64,000 nucleotides of DNA from Mucilaginibacter sp. CSA2-8R (GTDB lineage: Bacteria > Bacteroidota > Bacteroidia > Sphingobacteriales > Sphingobacteriaceae), in assembly GCF_038806765.1 (NCBI RefSeq), contig NZ_CP152389.1, positions 62,001-126,000 of the forward strand, given 5' to 3'. Numbering within the stretch: the first letter of the stretch is position 1; each line of letters begins with the position of its first letter. Position numbers and translations under genes: made by a program. This document shows positions 17,129 through 26,122 of this stretch, one piece after another. Under the pieces are notes generated by a model that did not search any database, was not told the origin of the DNA, and was given only the letters and a program-made list of their open reading frames with translations.

Positions 17129-18643
17129 ATGAAAAAGAAATTTTTAACGATCATATTAGGTATTGGAGCCCTCGTTATGAACTCCTGCCAAAAAAGTTTA
17201 TTAACACCTGAAAATCAAACACAGGTATCAGATGCTAATGGACAGCCATTTAGCACAGCGGGGCGTATTAAAAGCCAGGTACTGGCTTTATATGCTTCGG
17301 GTTTAAGAAATTATTATTCAGCGCTGTACGGTGGGCGTTACCAAGTTTACCAGGAGGTTAAGGCCGAAAACTGGCTTAACTTATCGCAAAATGGTTTTAC
17401 TGCTTACAACACATGGTCTCAAAACGTAACAGCCACTACAGACGAGGTGCAAAACGTATGGCAGCAGTCATATTATGCTATCAATTTGGCTAATCTTTTT
17501 ATTGAAGGTATGGGAAGCACTGGTAGCACTACACTGGGTGATGCCAATTTATCGAACAATTATATTGGCGAAGCTAAATTTGTGAGAGCATTGTCTTACT
17601 ATTCTTTGCTGCAATTGTATGCACGACCTTATACTGAAAATAATGGCTCAAGTCCGGGCTTGCCTTTGCGGTTAAAAGGTAATTCATCTTATCAAAATTT
17701 TGATCTGGCCAGAAGCACCGTAGCTCAGGTATATACTCAGATTTTAAAAGACCTGGATGAGGCAGAAACCCAGGTGCCTTTAACTTACAGTTCGGCTGCT
17801 GATAATACCACCCGTGCACACCGCAATACCATTATTGCGTTAAAAACAAGGGTGTATTTAACCATGGGCCGCTATAATGATGTAATTACTGAGGCTAACA
17901 AGATAGTAGGTACCAGTACGTTCACTGCAGCTGCTGGTAGCGCCCCTGCCGGTCGTGTGGCTAATGCTCTGCAACCCAATATTGTAAACGTTTTCAGGTC
18001 GCCGTATACCACTACTGAGTCAATATTTTCAATACCTTTTGTGGCCGGTACCGAAAATCCTGGCACTCAAAACCAGTTGGCCTATTATTTTTATCAAAAT
18101 GCCAGCGTTGCCGGTGTTGCCGAGTATTATTTAAATCCTTTGGGTGTGATAGCTGATCCGAATTGGAAAGCAACTGATGTGAGAAGAACTGGTTTGTTGT
18201 TTACAAACACCTCAACCGGAAGGGTTTACATTACAAAGTACAATCAGCCAAGTCCGTATCCGGATTGGGCACCAGTAATGCGTTATGCCGAGGTATTATT
18301 AAATTTAGCTGAAGCGCGTGCCCGTACACAAGGAGTAGATGCACAAGCTATCGCACTATTGAACGCTGTACGTGGCCGCTCGGACGCCAGTACCGTTTTT
18401 ACGGCAGGCAGTTTTGCTAACAGCACTGCGCTGGTAAACGCTATATTACAGGAAAGAAATATTGAATTTTTAGGCGAAGGTTTGCGCAATACTGACTTAA
18501 TGCGTACACTGCAAACCATACCGGCCAAAATAAGTACAAACGGAACTGTGCTAGTTCAGGCTATTCCGCCGTCAGATCCAAGATACATTTGGCCAATCTC
18601 TAACAGCGAGTTATTAAATAATAAGTTAATCACAAATAACTAA
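17129..18643 (+). CDS. SusD/RagB-family nutrient-binding lipoprotein
   Basis: This 504-residue surface lipoprotein forms the lid of the adjacent SusC transporter. The signal peptide ends in the lipobox MNSC with Cys20. The SusD fold is indicated by helical TPR-like segments (NNYIGEAKFVRALSYYSLLQ near residue 155) and the C-terminal block VMRYAEVLLNLAEARAR, then ILQERNIEFLGEGLR with DLMRTL. The last residues (DPRYIWPIS..EL..N) are typical. It is co-transcribed with susC and closed by a strong terminator. Confidence 0.95.
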   Translation: MKKKFLTIILGIGALVMNSCQKSLLTPENQTQVSDANGQPFSTAGRIKSQVLALYASGLRNYYSALYGGRYQVYQEVKAENWLNLSQNGFTAYNTWSQNVTATTDEVQNVWQQSYYAINLANLFIEGMGSTGSTTLGDANLSNNYIGEAKFVRALSYYSLLQLYARPYTENNGSSPGLPLRLKGNSSYQNFDLARSTVAQVYTQILKDLDEAETQVPLTYSSAADNTTRAHRNTIIALKTRVYLTMGRYNDVITEANKIVGTSTFTAAAGSAPAGRVANALQPNIVNVFRSPYTTTESIFSIPFVAGTENPGTQNQLAYYFYQNASVAGVAEYYLNPLGVIADPNWKATDVRRTGLLFTNTSTGRVYITKYNQPSPYPDWAPVMRYAEVLLNLAEARARTQGVDAQAIALLNAVRGRSDASTVFTAGSFANSTALVNAILQERNIEFLGEGLRNTDLMRTLQTIPAKISTNGTVLVQAIPPSDPRYIWPISNSELLNNKLITNN

Positions 18644-18666
18644 TACTGTGTAATTAAGTAGTTTTC

Positions 18667-18703
18667 AATGACCGGCCCTTATCAAAAGAGCCGGTCATTT
18701 TTT
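18667..18703. terminator. Terminator after the SusC/SusD operon
   Basis: The stem AATGACCGGC / GCCGGTCATT is followed by T6, and it abuts the stop codon of the convergent LD-carboxypeptidase gene. Confidence 0.9.
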
Positions 18704-19603
18704 CTATAAATAAGTTATAGTTGAATCAGTTTGGCTCACAACTAACTGCACCTCTTTACCAAATACCATGGCCCAGTTATCTGCCACATGTCCGGCCGGA
18801 AAATCAAAGCAAACCGGATAATTATAGTCATTAACTAAAGCTTTGATAATTTCATAAGCAGTTTGGCCGAAGAGGATATCATTATCTTTTACATCGGTAA
18901 ATCCGCCTACTATTAAACCGGCTAGGTTAGTTAGTTTGCCGGCGCGTTTCAGCATATACATCATCCGGTCAATGCTGTATAAGTATTCGCTTACGTCTTC
19001 AATAAATAAAATCTTACCGTCGTATTCATAATCAGACACCGATCCGGCTATGGATTGCAAAATAGCCAGGTTGCCGCCAATTAATGTGCCTTTAGCCGAG
19101 CCCAGTCGGTTCAACGGCTGTGCAGAAAACTTATAGCTAACGGTTTCGCCAAATAATACCTGCCTTAAAGTTTCAACCGAAGCCGCTGTACCATCCGGGA
19201 TATTAATAGGCATTTGCCCATGAATAGTGCACAAATCAAAGTTTTGAGACAGGTGTGCATGCAATACCGTAATGTCGCTAAAGCCAACAACCCATTTAGG
19301 GTTAGTCTTTAAACGGTCAAAATCTATAAGGTCTACTATGCGCACTGTACCATAGCCGCCACGGGCCGCAAAAATGGCCTTGATGCTGTCGTCGTTAATG
19401 TATTGCTGTAAATCCTGTGCACGCAATTGATCGGTGCCAGCAAACTGGTGATGTTCGGCATTGATGGTTTGGCCCAATACCACCTCTAAACCCCAGCTTT
19501 GCAGCAGGGCAACAGCATCATCCATAGGTTTGGGTAGTTTTTTGGCCGGACATACGATGGCCACACGGTCACCTTTTTGCAGATATGGGGGAGTTATGCT
19601 CAT
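18704..19603 (-). CDS. LD-carboxypeptidase (peptidase family S66)
   Basis: This 299-residue cytoplasmic serine peptidase probably removes the terminal D-Ala from murein tetrapeptides during cell-wall recycling. The S66 triad is visible: Ser109 in VVGFSD, Glu201 in ILFIED and His271 in FPAGH. ARGGYGTVRIVD (from residue 80) and GGNLAIL (175-181) are family signatures. It has no signal peptide. It diverges from metG, with 41 bp between start codons. Related S66 proteins (MccF) detoxify microcin C, which cannot be excluded. Confidence 0.9.
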   Translation of the reverse strand: MSITPPYLQKGDRVAIVCPAKKLPKPMDDAVALLQSWGLEVVLGQTINAEHHQFAGTDQLRAQDLQQYINDDSIKAIFAARGGYGTVRIVDLIDFDRLKTNPKWVVGFSDITVLHAHLSQNFDLCTIHGQMPINIPDGTAASVETLRQVLFGETVSYKFSAQPLNRLGSAKGTLIGGNLAILQSIAGSVSDYEYDGKILFIEDVSEYLYSIDRMMYMLKRAGKLTNLAGLIVGGFTDVKDNDILFGQTAYEIIKALVNDYNYPVCFDFPAGHVADNWAMVFGKEVQLVVSQTDSTITYL

Positions 19604-19611
19604 AATTGAAT

Positions 19612-19619
19612 TATCTTTG
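19612..19619 (+). promoter_or_regulatory. Candidate -7 box for metG
   Basis: TATCTTTG fits TAnnTTTG 25 bp before the TTG start codon of metG. The -33 region is not convincing. Confidence 0.4.
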
Positions 19620-19644
19620 CAAAATATAAAAACCGGATTACATT

Positions 19645-21711
19645 TTGGAAGCTCAAAAATATAAACGATATACTATAACTGCGGCATTGCCTTATGCCAA
19701 CGGACCTAAACATATTGGTCACTTAGCCGGTGCTTACATTCCCGCCGATTTGTACGTGCGTTACCTGCGCCTTAAACGCCGCGATGTAGTGTTTGTATGC
19801 GGGTCTGACGAGCATGGTACCGCAATAGCTAACCAGGCCATGAAAGAAGGTACCACGCCAAGGGCTATTATTGATAAATACCACGAGCTGATTAAATACT
19901 GCTTTAATAAACTAAACATCTCCTTTAATATATACCACCGTACCAGCGAGCCCCTGCACCACGAAACAGCGCAAGAATTTTTTAAGATATTAAATGATAA
20001 AGGCGATTTCGAAGAGCGCGAATCTGAACAATATTTTGATGAGCAGGCGGGTGTTTTTTTGGCCGACCGCTATATTGTAGGCACCTGCCCGGTATGCTCA
20101 AACGATAACGCGTACGGCGACCAATGCGAAAAGTGTGGAAGTTCGTTAAGTCCTGAAGAACTGATTGACCCACGCTCAACCCTGAGCGGTAACAAACCTG
20201 TTTTAAAGCCAACTAAGCATTGGTATCTGCCGCTTAACAAATACGAAAGCTGGCTGCGCGAGTGGATACTGGAAGGCCACGCTGCAGACTGGAAAACCAA
20301 CGTTTATGGGCAGTGCAAAAGCTGGATTGATGGTGGCCTGCACCCCCGTGCGGTAACACGCGATTTGGATTGGGGGATAAAAGTGCCTGTTGAAGGAGCC
20401 GACGGTAAAGTGTTATATGTTTGGTTTGATGCGCCGATTGGCTATATATCGGCCACTAAACAATGGGCTTTAGATAACGGGCAAGATTGGAAATCGTACT
20501 GGCAGGATCAGGAAACCAAGCTGGTACATTTTATTGGTAAAGATAACATCGTATTCCATTGCATCGTGTTTCCGGCCATGCTAAAGGCACATGGCGAGTT
20601 TATACTGCCCGAAAATGTGCCGGCCAATGAATTTATGAACCTCGAGGGCGATAAAATGTCGACCAGCCGTGGCTGGAGCATCGAGATGCACGAGTACCTG
20701 GAGGATTTCCCGAACCGGGTTGACGAACTTCGTTATTACCTCACGGCGATTGCACCCGAAACCAGCGACAGCGAGTTTACCTGGAAAGATTATCAGGCGC
20801 GGGTAAATAACGAACTGGTAGCCATTTTAGGTAACCTGGTAAACCGGGTAATGATACTGATGCACAAGTTTTTTGAAGGCAAAATTGAAACTACCGGTGC
20901 TGCGATAACTTTAACGGATGCTAACTTAAAAGCAGAGCTGGACCGTTTATACGACGAGTTGGAGCAAAGTTTTGAGAGTTACAAATTTAGGCAGGCACAA
21001 CAAACGGCGATGGAGATTGCTCGTTTGGGTAACCGCTACTTAACCGAGCAGGAGCCCTGGAAAACTATTAAAACTAATCCTGAAGGTGCCCGCGAAGCAT
21101 TACATAACTGCCTGGTGCTGATGGGGCATATTGCTACCTGCATACAGCCGTTTATGCCGGGCACTGCTCAAAAGATATTGAACATGCTAAACTGGTCTGG
21201 TGATACCGTTTACTTTGACGAGGAACTGGTATTTGAGAACGGCCACCAGTTAAATGCGGCAAGTTTGTTATTCGAAAAACTGGAAGATGAGGTGATTGAG
21301 CGGCAGGTACAGAAACTGATTGCTAAAAAGGCAGCATTAGAAACTGCGGTAGAAGAAGCCGCACCTAACCTGGTACCTGCTAAAAGTAACATCAGTTATG
21401 AGCAGTTTGCGGCGATGGATATCCGTACCGGCACTATTTTGACTGCCGAAAAGGTAGCCAAAACCAAGAAATTATTAAAGCTTACGATTGATACCGGCCT
21501 CGACCAGCGTACCGTAGTATCAGGTATTGCCGAATACTTTGAGCCGGAAACTGTTATTGGTAAACAGGTGAGCATTTTGGTAAATCTTGAACCGCGCGAA
21601 ATTAAAGGTATCCTATCACAAGGAATGATTTTAATGGCGGAGAATGCCGAGGGTAAACTTACTTTTGTTTCGCCGGGTGAGGGCATGCACAATGGGTCGG
21701 TAGTGCGATAA
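19645..21711 (+). CDS. metG: Methionyl-tRNA synthetase
   Basis: It charges tRNA-Met with methionine. The 688 residues include the HIGH motif at 23-26, a zinc knuckle (CPVC..., then CEKC) near 150-170, the KMSTS motif with Lys337, the anticodon-binding helical domain, and a C-terminal EMAP/Trbp111-type tRNA-binding domain (about 580-688, starting MDIRTGTI) that helps dimerisation. The start codon is TTG at 19645: the reading frame has no ATG before the conserved YTITAALPYANG segment, so TTG is required. Confidence 0.97.
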   Translation: MEAQKYKRYTITAALPYANGPKHIGHLAGAYIPADLYVRYLRLKRRDVVFVCGSDEHGTAIANQAMKEGTTPRAIIDKYHELIKYCFNKLNISFNIYHRTSEPLHHETAQEFFKILNDKGDFEERESEQYFDEQAGVFLADRYIVGTCPVCSNDNAYGDQCEKCGSSLSPEELIDPRSTLSGNKPVLKPTKHWYLPLNKYESWLREWILEGHAADWKTNVYGQCKSWIDGGLHPRAVTRDLDWGIKVPVEGADGKVLYVWFDAPIGYISATKQWALDNGQDWKSYWQDQETKLVHFIGKDNIVFHCIVFPAMLKAHGEFILPENVPANEFMNLEGDKMSTSRGWSIEMHEYLEDFPNRVDELRYYLTAIAPETSDSEFTWKDYQARVNNELVAILGNLVNRVMILMHKFFEGKIETTGAAITLTDANLKAELDRLYDELEQSFESYKFRQAQQTAMEIARLGNRYLTEQEPWKTIKTNPEGAREALHNCLVLMGHIATCIQPFMPGTAQKILNMLNWSGDTVYFDEELVFENGHQLNAASLLFEKLEDEVIERQVQKLIAKKAALETAVEEAAPNLVPAKSNISYEQFAAMDIRTGTILTAEKVAKTKKLLKLTIDTGLDQRTVVSGIAEYFEPETVIGKQVSILVNLEPREIKGILSQGMILMAENAEGKLTFVSPGEGMHNGSVVR

Positions 21712-21806
21712 GAAATACAGTGAAAAGATAACATAAGATTAAACCAGGGCGGTATATTTTAGTCTAAAAACCAATTTATATTAGACCTGCTTTAATCTTA
21801 TTCACT

Positions 21807-22595
21807 ATGAAAACATCTTTCCTGTCTGCTCTGGGTTTACTAGTGCTTGCACTGGCATCATGCAGTACTTATCAGGTTAACGTCCTCAGCAGTACCAACA
21901 CTACCAAAGACGACAAAACCGGCGTTTTTAACTTTGAGAACGACTCAGTTAAAATCACTTATTCCTTTTCGGGTAACAACGCTCCGGTGAGCATACAGGT
22001 GTTTAACAAAATGGATAAACCTTTGTATGTGGATTGGCAACGCTCGGCTGCTATTATTGGCAATGATGCCGTTAGCTATATGCCTAATCAAGTAAATATT
22101 TCGGGCCGATACGATGGACAGACCTACAGCTGGCAAAGCCGGCCAAGATCAGCGGTAAGTAATTACAGCAGCACATCAGGTACTATTAGCGCGGTAGCCG
22201 ATTTACCTAAAAACACTACCTTTCTGCCGCCCCATTCACAAGCCGGTAATGTGCCCATTTTGTTAACCAAAGATCGTTTTCAGTTACCGGATAGCGGCTA
22301 TCGTAAAGAAAAGATTAACCTTTTTGATGGTAACAGCAGTATGCGGGCCGAAATACAGGTGGCCGATTTTATGAAAGATAATTCGCCGCTAAAATTTAAA
22401 AGTTATTTAACTCTTTATACCCAGGATGGCAGCGTAGTAAAACCGATGGCTTACCAGCACGAGTTTTATGTTTCAAAAATTGTAAACATCAACACAGAGC
22501 CTTACTACTTACCCGAGTTTCAACGCCAGCGTGGCGACTTCTTTTTAAACGCTAAGCTCCCGCAAACATCCACTGCGGCAACAACAGCAAATTAA
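21807..22595 (+). CDS. Hypothetical lipoprotein
   Basis: This 262-residue lipoprotein has a signal peptide ending in the lipobox LASC (Cys19). The mature part looks all-beta: ITYSFSGNNAPVSIQVFNKMD resembles an immunoglobulin-like sandwich of proteins binding small ligands or other envelope proteins, and a Tyr/Ser-rich loop lies near residues 100-120. I do not recognise a named family. It is transcribed alone after metG, 95 bp downstream. Confidence 0.8.
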   Translation: MKTSFLSALGLLVLALASCSTYQVNVLSSTNTTKDDKTGVFNFENDSVKITYSFSGNNAPVSIQVFNKMDKPLYVDWQRSAAIIGNDAVSYMPNQVNISGRYDGQTYSWQSRPRSAVSNYSSTSGTISAVADLPKNTTFLPPHSQAGNVPILLTKDRFQLPDSGYRKEKINLFDGNSSMRAEIQVADFMKDNSPLKFKSYLTLYTQDGSVVKPMAYQHEFYVSKIVNINTEPYYLPEFQRQRGDFFLNAKLPQTSTAATTAN

Positions 22596-22705
22596 AAGGA
22601 TATCACAGATATAAAGCATTTACTTGCAGGTGTAAAATTTATCTTTTGGAATACTGCTCATGTAAGCGATGTAGCATGGCAACACAAAAGATATTTTTTA
22701 GTTGA

Positions 22706-22735
22706 TTGCATACTCATGCAAAATTTGCATTTTTG
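22706..22735 (+). promoter_or_regulatory. Promoter of tRNA-Arg
   Basis: TTG at 22706-22708 and CATTTTTG (one mismatch to TAnnTTTG) at 22728-22735, 19 bp apart and 17 bp before the tRNA. The spacer and -7 box contain the palindromic segment ATGCAAAATTTGCAT. Confidence 0.5.
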
Positions 22736-22752
22736 CAGGGTTACTGCATTAG

Positions 22753-22824
22753 GCCCCTGTAGTTCAACGGATAGAATAGAAGTTTCCTAAACTTTAGATA
22801 TGGGTTCGATTCCCGTCGGGGGTA
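22753..22824 (+). tRNA. tRNA-Arg (anticodon CCT)
   Basis: A cloverleaf folds from the sequence: acceptor GCCCCTG / CGGGGGT with discriminator A, anticodon stem GAAGT / ACTTT around loop TTCCTAA (anticodon CCT, reading AGG), and T arm ATGGG-TTCGATT-CCCGT. CCA is not encoded. A terminator follows directly. Confidence 0.93.
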
Positions 22825-22830
22825 CCGGTA

Positions 22831-22869
22831 AAGGGAAAGACGTTTTCAAATGCGTTCTTTCCCTTTTTT
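22831..22869 (+). terminator. Terminator after tRNA-Arg
   Basis: Stem AGGGAAAGACG / CGTTCTTTCCCTT (one bulge) followed by a T-run. Confidence 0.85.
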
Positions 22870-22912
22870 GTGAGATATGTACGGCAGTTAATATAAACTG
22901 AACATTTTTCAG

Positions 22913-24460
22913 TTACCTTCTGCTCTTATTAACAATCTTGTAGATATCTAATCTGCGGTCTTTCAGATTTCGTACGGCTCCAAAACTGTGTAGCTCTTTC
23001 AGTAGGTCTACGTCAACATCTGCAATCAGCGTGGTTTCGGTGTTGGGTGTAGCTTCTGCTTTAATGCCGTTACTCGGAAAAGAGAAATCGGAAGGTGTAA
23101 ATACGGCCGATTGTGCATATTGTATATCCATGTTGTGCACCTTGGGTAAATTGCCTACGCTGCCTGCTATGGCTACATAACATTCATTTTCGATGGCGCG
23201 GGCCTGTGCGCAACTCCTAACACGGGTATATCCATTTTGGGTATCTGTCATAAACGGAACAAACAAAATCTGCATTCCCTGCTCGGCCAGCAGGCGTGGC
23301 AGTTCCGGAAACTCAACGTCGTAACAAATCAAGATGCCAATCTTGCCACAATCGGTATCAAACGTTGTAATCGCATCGCCGCCAACCATACCCCAGGCAC
23401 TTTGCTCGGCTGGCGTTAAATGAATTTTGCGGTACATTTCGTACGATCCATCCCGGCGGCATAAATAGCCCACGTTCTGCAATACACCATTTTCAAGGTA
23501 AGGCATACTCCCTGTAATGATGTTAATGTTATAACTGATGGCATAATCAATAAACTTATCCCGTAAAGGGATGGTGAAGTCGGCTATTTTGCGCATGGCT
23601 TCGGCTCCGCTCAAATGGTTATAATCGGTCATCAGCGGTGCATTAAACAGCTCCGGAAACAATACAAAGTCGCTTTGATAATCACTAATCACGTCTACAA
23701 AGAACTCAATTTGCTCGCACAATGATTCCAGGTTAGGAAACGGTCTCATTTGCCATTGTACCAGGCCCAGGCGGATAATTGATTTTTTAGAATTGATGTG
23801 TGCAGCCTCTTCGTTATAATAAATGTTATTCCACTCCAGCAATGAGGCATATTCTAACGATTGTGTATCACCCGGCAAATAACCCTTCAAAATTTTTCTG
23901 ACGTGGAAGTCATTAGCCAGTTGAAACGACAGTGTTGGGTCATGTATTTCTTTACCCTTTACTTTTTCAAGATAAGCTTTGGGGCTAAGTTTATCAGAGT
24001 AATCTTTGTATTTAGGTATGCGTCCGCCAGCAATAATGGCCCGCAGGTTATACCTTTCACATATTTCTTTCCGCGCATCGTACAATCTTCGTCCTATCCG
24101 CATCCCTCTAAAATCGGGGTGTACAAAAAAATCAATGCCATATAAAACATCACCTTTGGGATCATGCGTCGAAAAGGTATAGTTGCCGGTAATCTGCGCG
24201 TAGGTATGCGTATCGCCAAACTGATCATAATCAACAATTAAAGATAACGCACAGCCCGCTATAGCTCCATTCACCAAAATGCAGATTTGGCCTTCCGGAA
24301 ACAGCTCTATCAATTTGCTGATGTGGGTTTCTCCCCAAACAGAGGCACCTTCCCATTCGGCATAGGCTTCCATCATCGATGATTTTAAGCCCAGATAATC
24401 ATCCTTGGTCAGGGTTCGCAATTCTATTTTGAGATCTTCATTTTTTATTTCTTTTTCCAT
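22913..24460 (-). CDS. GNAT acetyltransferase fused to a nitrilase-family amidohydrolase
   Basis: This 515-residue two-domain cytoplasmic protein has an N-terminal GNAT domain (about residues 10-200; acetyl-CoA loop in HPDFRGMRIGRRLYDAR) and a C-terminal carbon-nitrogen hydrolase domain (about 225-515). The nitrilase triad is complete: Glu270 in LFPELF, Lys345 in YRKIHL and Cys379 in ILICYDVEFPE. Such GNAT-nitrilase fusions are known across bacteria, but the substrate is not established; an amidase acting on an N-acylated or aminated compound is the likely type of reaction. It is transcribed alone, convergent with the tRNA-Arg unit. Confidence 0.92.
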   Translation of the reverse strand: MEKEIKNEDLKIELRTLTKDDYLGLKSSMMEAYAEWEGASVWGETHISKLIELFPEGQICILVNGAIAGCALSLIVDYDQFGDTHTYAQITGNYTFSTHDPKGDVLYGIDFFVHPDFRGMRIGRRLYDARKEICERYNLRAIIAGGRIPKYKDYSDKLSPKAYLEKVKGKEIHDPTLSFQLANDFHVRKILKGYLPGDTQSLEYASLLEWNNIYYNEEAAHINSKKSIIRLGLVQWQMRPFPNLESLCEQIEFFVDVISDYQSDFVLFPELFNAPLMTDYNHLSGAEAMRKIADFTIPLRDKFIDYAISYNINIITGSMPYLENGVLQNVGYLCRRDGSYEMYRKIHLTPAEQSAWGMVGGDAITTFDTDCGKIGILICYDVEFPELPRLLAEQGMQILFVPFMTDTQNGYTRVRSCAQARAIENECYVAIAGSVGNLPKVHNMDIQYAQSAVFTPSDFSFPSNGIKAEATPNTETTLIADVDVDLLKELHSFGAVRNLKDRRLDIYKIVNKSRR

Positions 24461-24515
24461 TTTATTGATCGTTGTTTGGCTGCTTTGTAAACAGCCGGAT
24501 GCAAAAACCTGTGTA

Positions 24516-24552
24516 AAAAAAAAGCATCCTCTTTCTCAAGAGGATGCTTTTC
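24516..24552 (-). terminator. Terminator after the cold shock gene
   Basis: A perfect stem AAAAGCATCCTCTT / AAGAGGATGCTTTT; on the minus strand it ends in a run of nine T. Confidence 0.9.
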
Positions 24553-24570
24553 AATGATTTATATAGTGTG

Positions 24571-24762
24571 TTAAACTAATTTTACATTTACGGCATTAGG
24601 TCCTTTACGACCTTGCTCTACGTCGAAACTAACAACACTGTTTTCGCGAATGTTGTCAATCAGACCGGTTGAATGAACAAAGATCTCGCTGCCACCGTTA
24701 CTTGGGGTGATAAAACCGAAACCTTTAGTTTCATTAAAAAATTTTACTGTTCCTTCTTGCAT
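24571..24762 (-). CDS. Cold shock domain protein (CspA family)
   Basis: This 63-residue single OB-fold domain binds single-stranded RNA and DNA and melts RNA structure. RNP1 appears as KGFGFITP (residues 13-20) and RNP2 as EIFVHST (about 26-32). The family's usual length is 65-70 residues. It has its own terminator and a 200-bp upstream region that is AT-rich and could hold a long structured leader, common for csp genes, though no specific element was identified. Confidence 0.95.
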   Translation of the reverse strand: MQEGTVKFFNETKGFGFITPSNGGSEIFVHSTGLIDNIRENSVVSFDVEQGRKGPNAVNVKLV

Positions 24763-24965
24763 TATATTGTTATTAATAAGTCTACAAGGTAGGTATAATA
24801 ATCCATGTATTTTCTAAAAGGTAAAATTATTTAATTAATATTTATAGTGCTTGAAAAATAGGAGGTGCTTACACACAAGTAATTTTAATAGTACACTTTA
24901 TAAAGCGTGTTACAGTAAACAACCTATAACTGCATTTGTATGTAAACAACACTGATTACAGTTTA

Positions 24966-25883
24966 ATGATTAGCCGTTATTTAACTAAAGAGGCTCTGAA
25001 AAATGGAGCCGGAATATTCAAAAATGCATTTTTTAGTTTTATAAACAACAGGGCACTTAGTTTAAGTGCGTCGTTAGCTTTTTACACCATCTTTTCTTTA
25101 GCTCCGCTGCTGTTGCTGATGATATCGCTTACTGGCATTTTCTTCGGGCGGGATGCTATGCAAGGCAAAGTCTTTTCAGAAATTAATGGTATGGTAGGTA
25201 ACGATGCTGCAATACAGGTACAAGATACCATCAAAAGCCTGGAAGCGTCGGGTAAGTCTACTATTTCAGTTATTATTGGCATCATTACGTTAACTATTGG
25301 TGCAATTTCCGTTTTTGGCGAAATTCAAGATTCTGTCAACATTATATGGCAGATAAGGGTTCGTCCGGAAAAGGGCTGGGGTAAATTAATCATAGACAGA
25401 TTATTGTCTTTGTCCATCTTTGTCATCTTAGGTTTTCTGCTATTAGTTTCTTTATTTATTAACGGTGCGTTGTTAGCTATAAACGACAGGCTGGAGACAT
25501 TTTTGCCCGACATTACCATCGTATTATTCAACACACTGAACATTGTTCTCAGTTTTGTGGTAACGTTGGTTATTTTTAGTGTAATTTTTAAAGTGATTCC
25601 TGACGTAAAAACCCGGTGGAAAGACATTGTGCCGGGTGCAGTTTTTACCTCGTTTTTGTTTATGCTGGGCCGGTTGCTCATTGTTTTTTATATTGAAAGG
25701 TCGGGCGCAAGTTCAACCTATGGGGCCGCAGGTTCGCTGATTGTTATTTTACTCTGGATATATTATACAGCTGCAATATTTTATTTCGGTGCCGAAGTAA
25801 CCCGAGCTTACGCCGACTTTAAAGGTGTTAAAATAGTACCTGCAAAATTTGCCGTACAGGTGGAGCAAAGAGAACGGAATTAG
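24966..25883 (+). CDS. YihY/BrkB-family inner membrane protein
   Basis: This 305-residue integral membrane protein has about six hydrophobic segments. The family signature is clear: LSASLAFYTIFSLAPLLL near residue 30, the GAEVTRAYAD segment near the C-terminus, and a long extracytoplasmic loop after the first helices. The family was once called ribonuclease BN by mistake; the actual function is unknown (a transporter or flippase role has been proposed). The ATG at 24966 is preferred to a TTG at 24936. Confidence 0.9.
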   Translation: MISRYLTKEALKNGAGIFKNAFFSFINNRALSLSASLAFYTIFSLAPLLLLMISLTGIFFGRDAMQGKVFSEINGMVGNDAAIQVQDTIKSLEASGKSTISVIIGIITLTIGAISVFGEIQDSVNIIWQIRVRPEKGWGKLIIDRLLSLSIFVILGFLLLVSLFINGALLAINDRLETFLPDITIVLFNTLNIVLSFVVTLVIFSVIFKVIPDVKTRWKDIVPGAVFTSFLFMLGRLLIVFYIERSGASSTYGAAGSLIVILLWIYYTAAIFYFGAEVTRAYADFKGVKIVPAKFAVQVEQRERN

Positions 25884-26122
25884 CAACCGTTAGATTTCTG
25901 GCAGGTACAAAAAGATATAATTTAATGCCTTGCTAACCTCGCAGTTTATAGTTTAAGTAACCTCCTTGTTACTAACACTCCATGGTTGAACATTAGTACT
26001 ACGATTATATGTATTATTGTTTCAGTGATTTACTGGTGCTTTCTAATTTTGAATAGGCCAATATGCCCATTTTTCTTTGTTATCTAACCATCAGCGGCTA
26101 CGCCACAACCAATAACTTAAGT

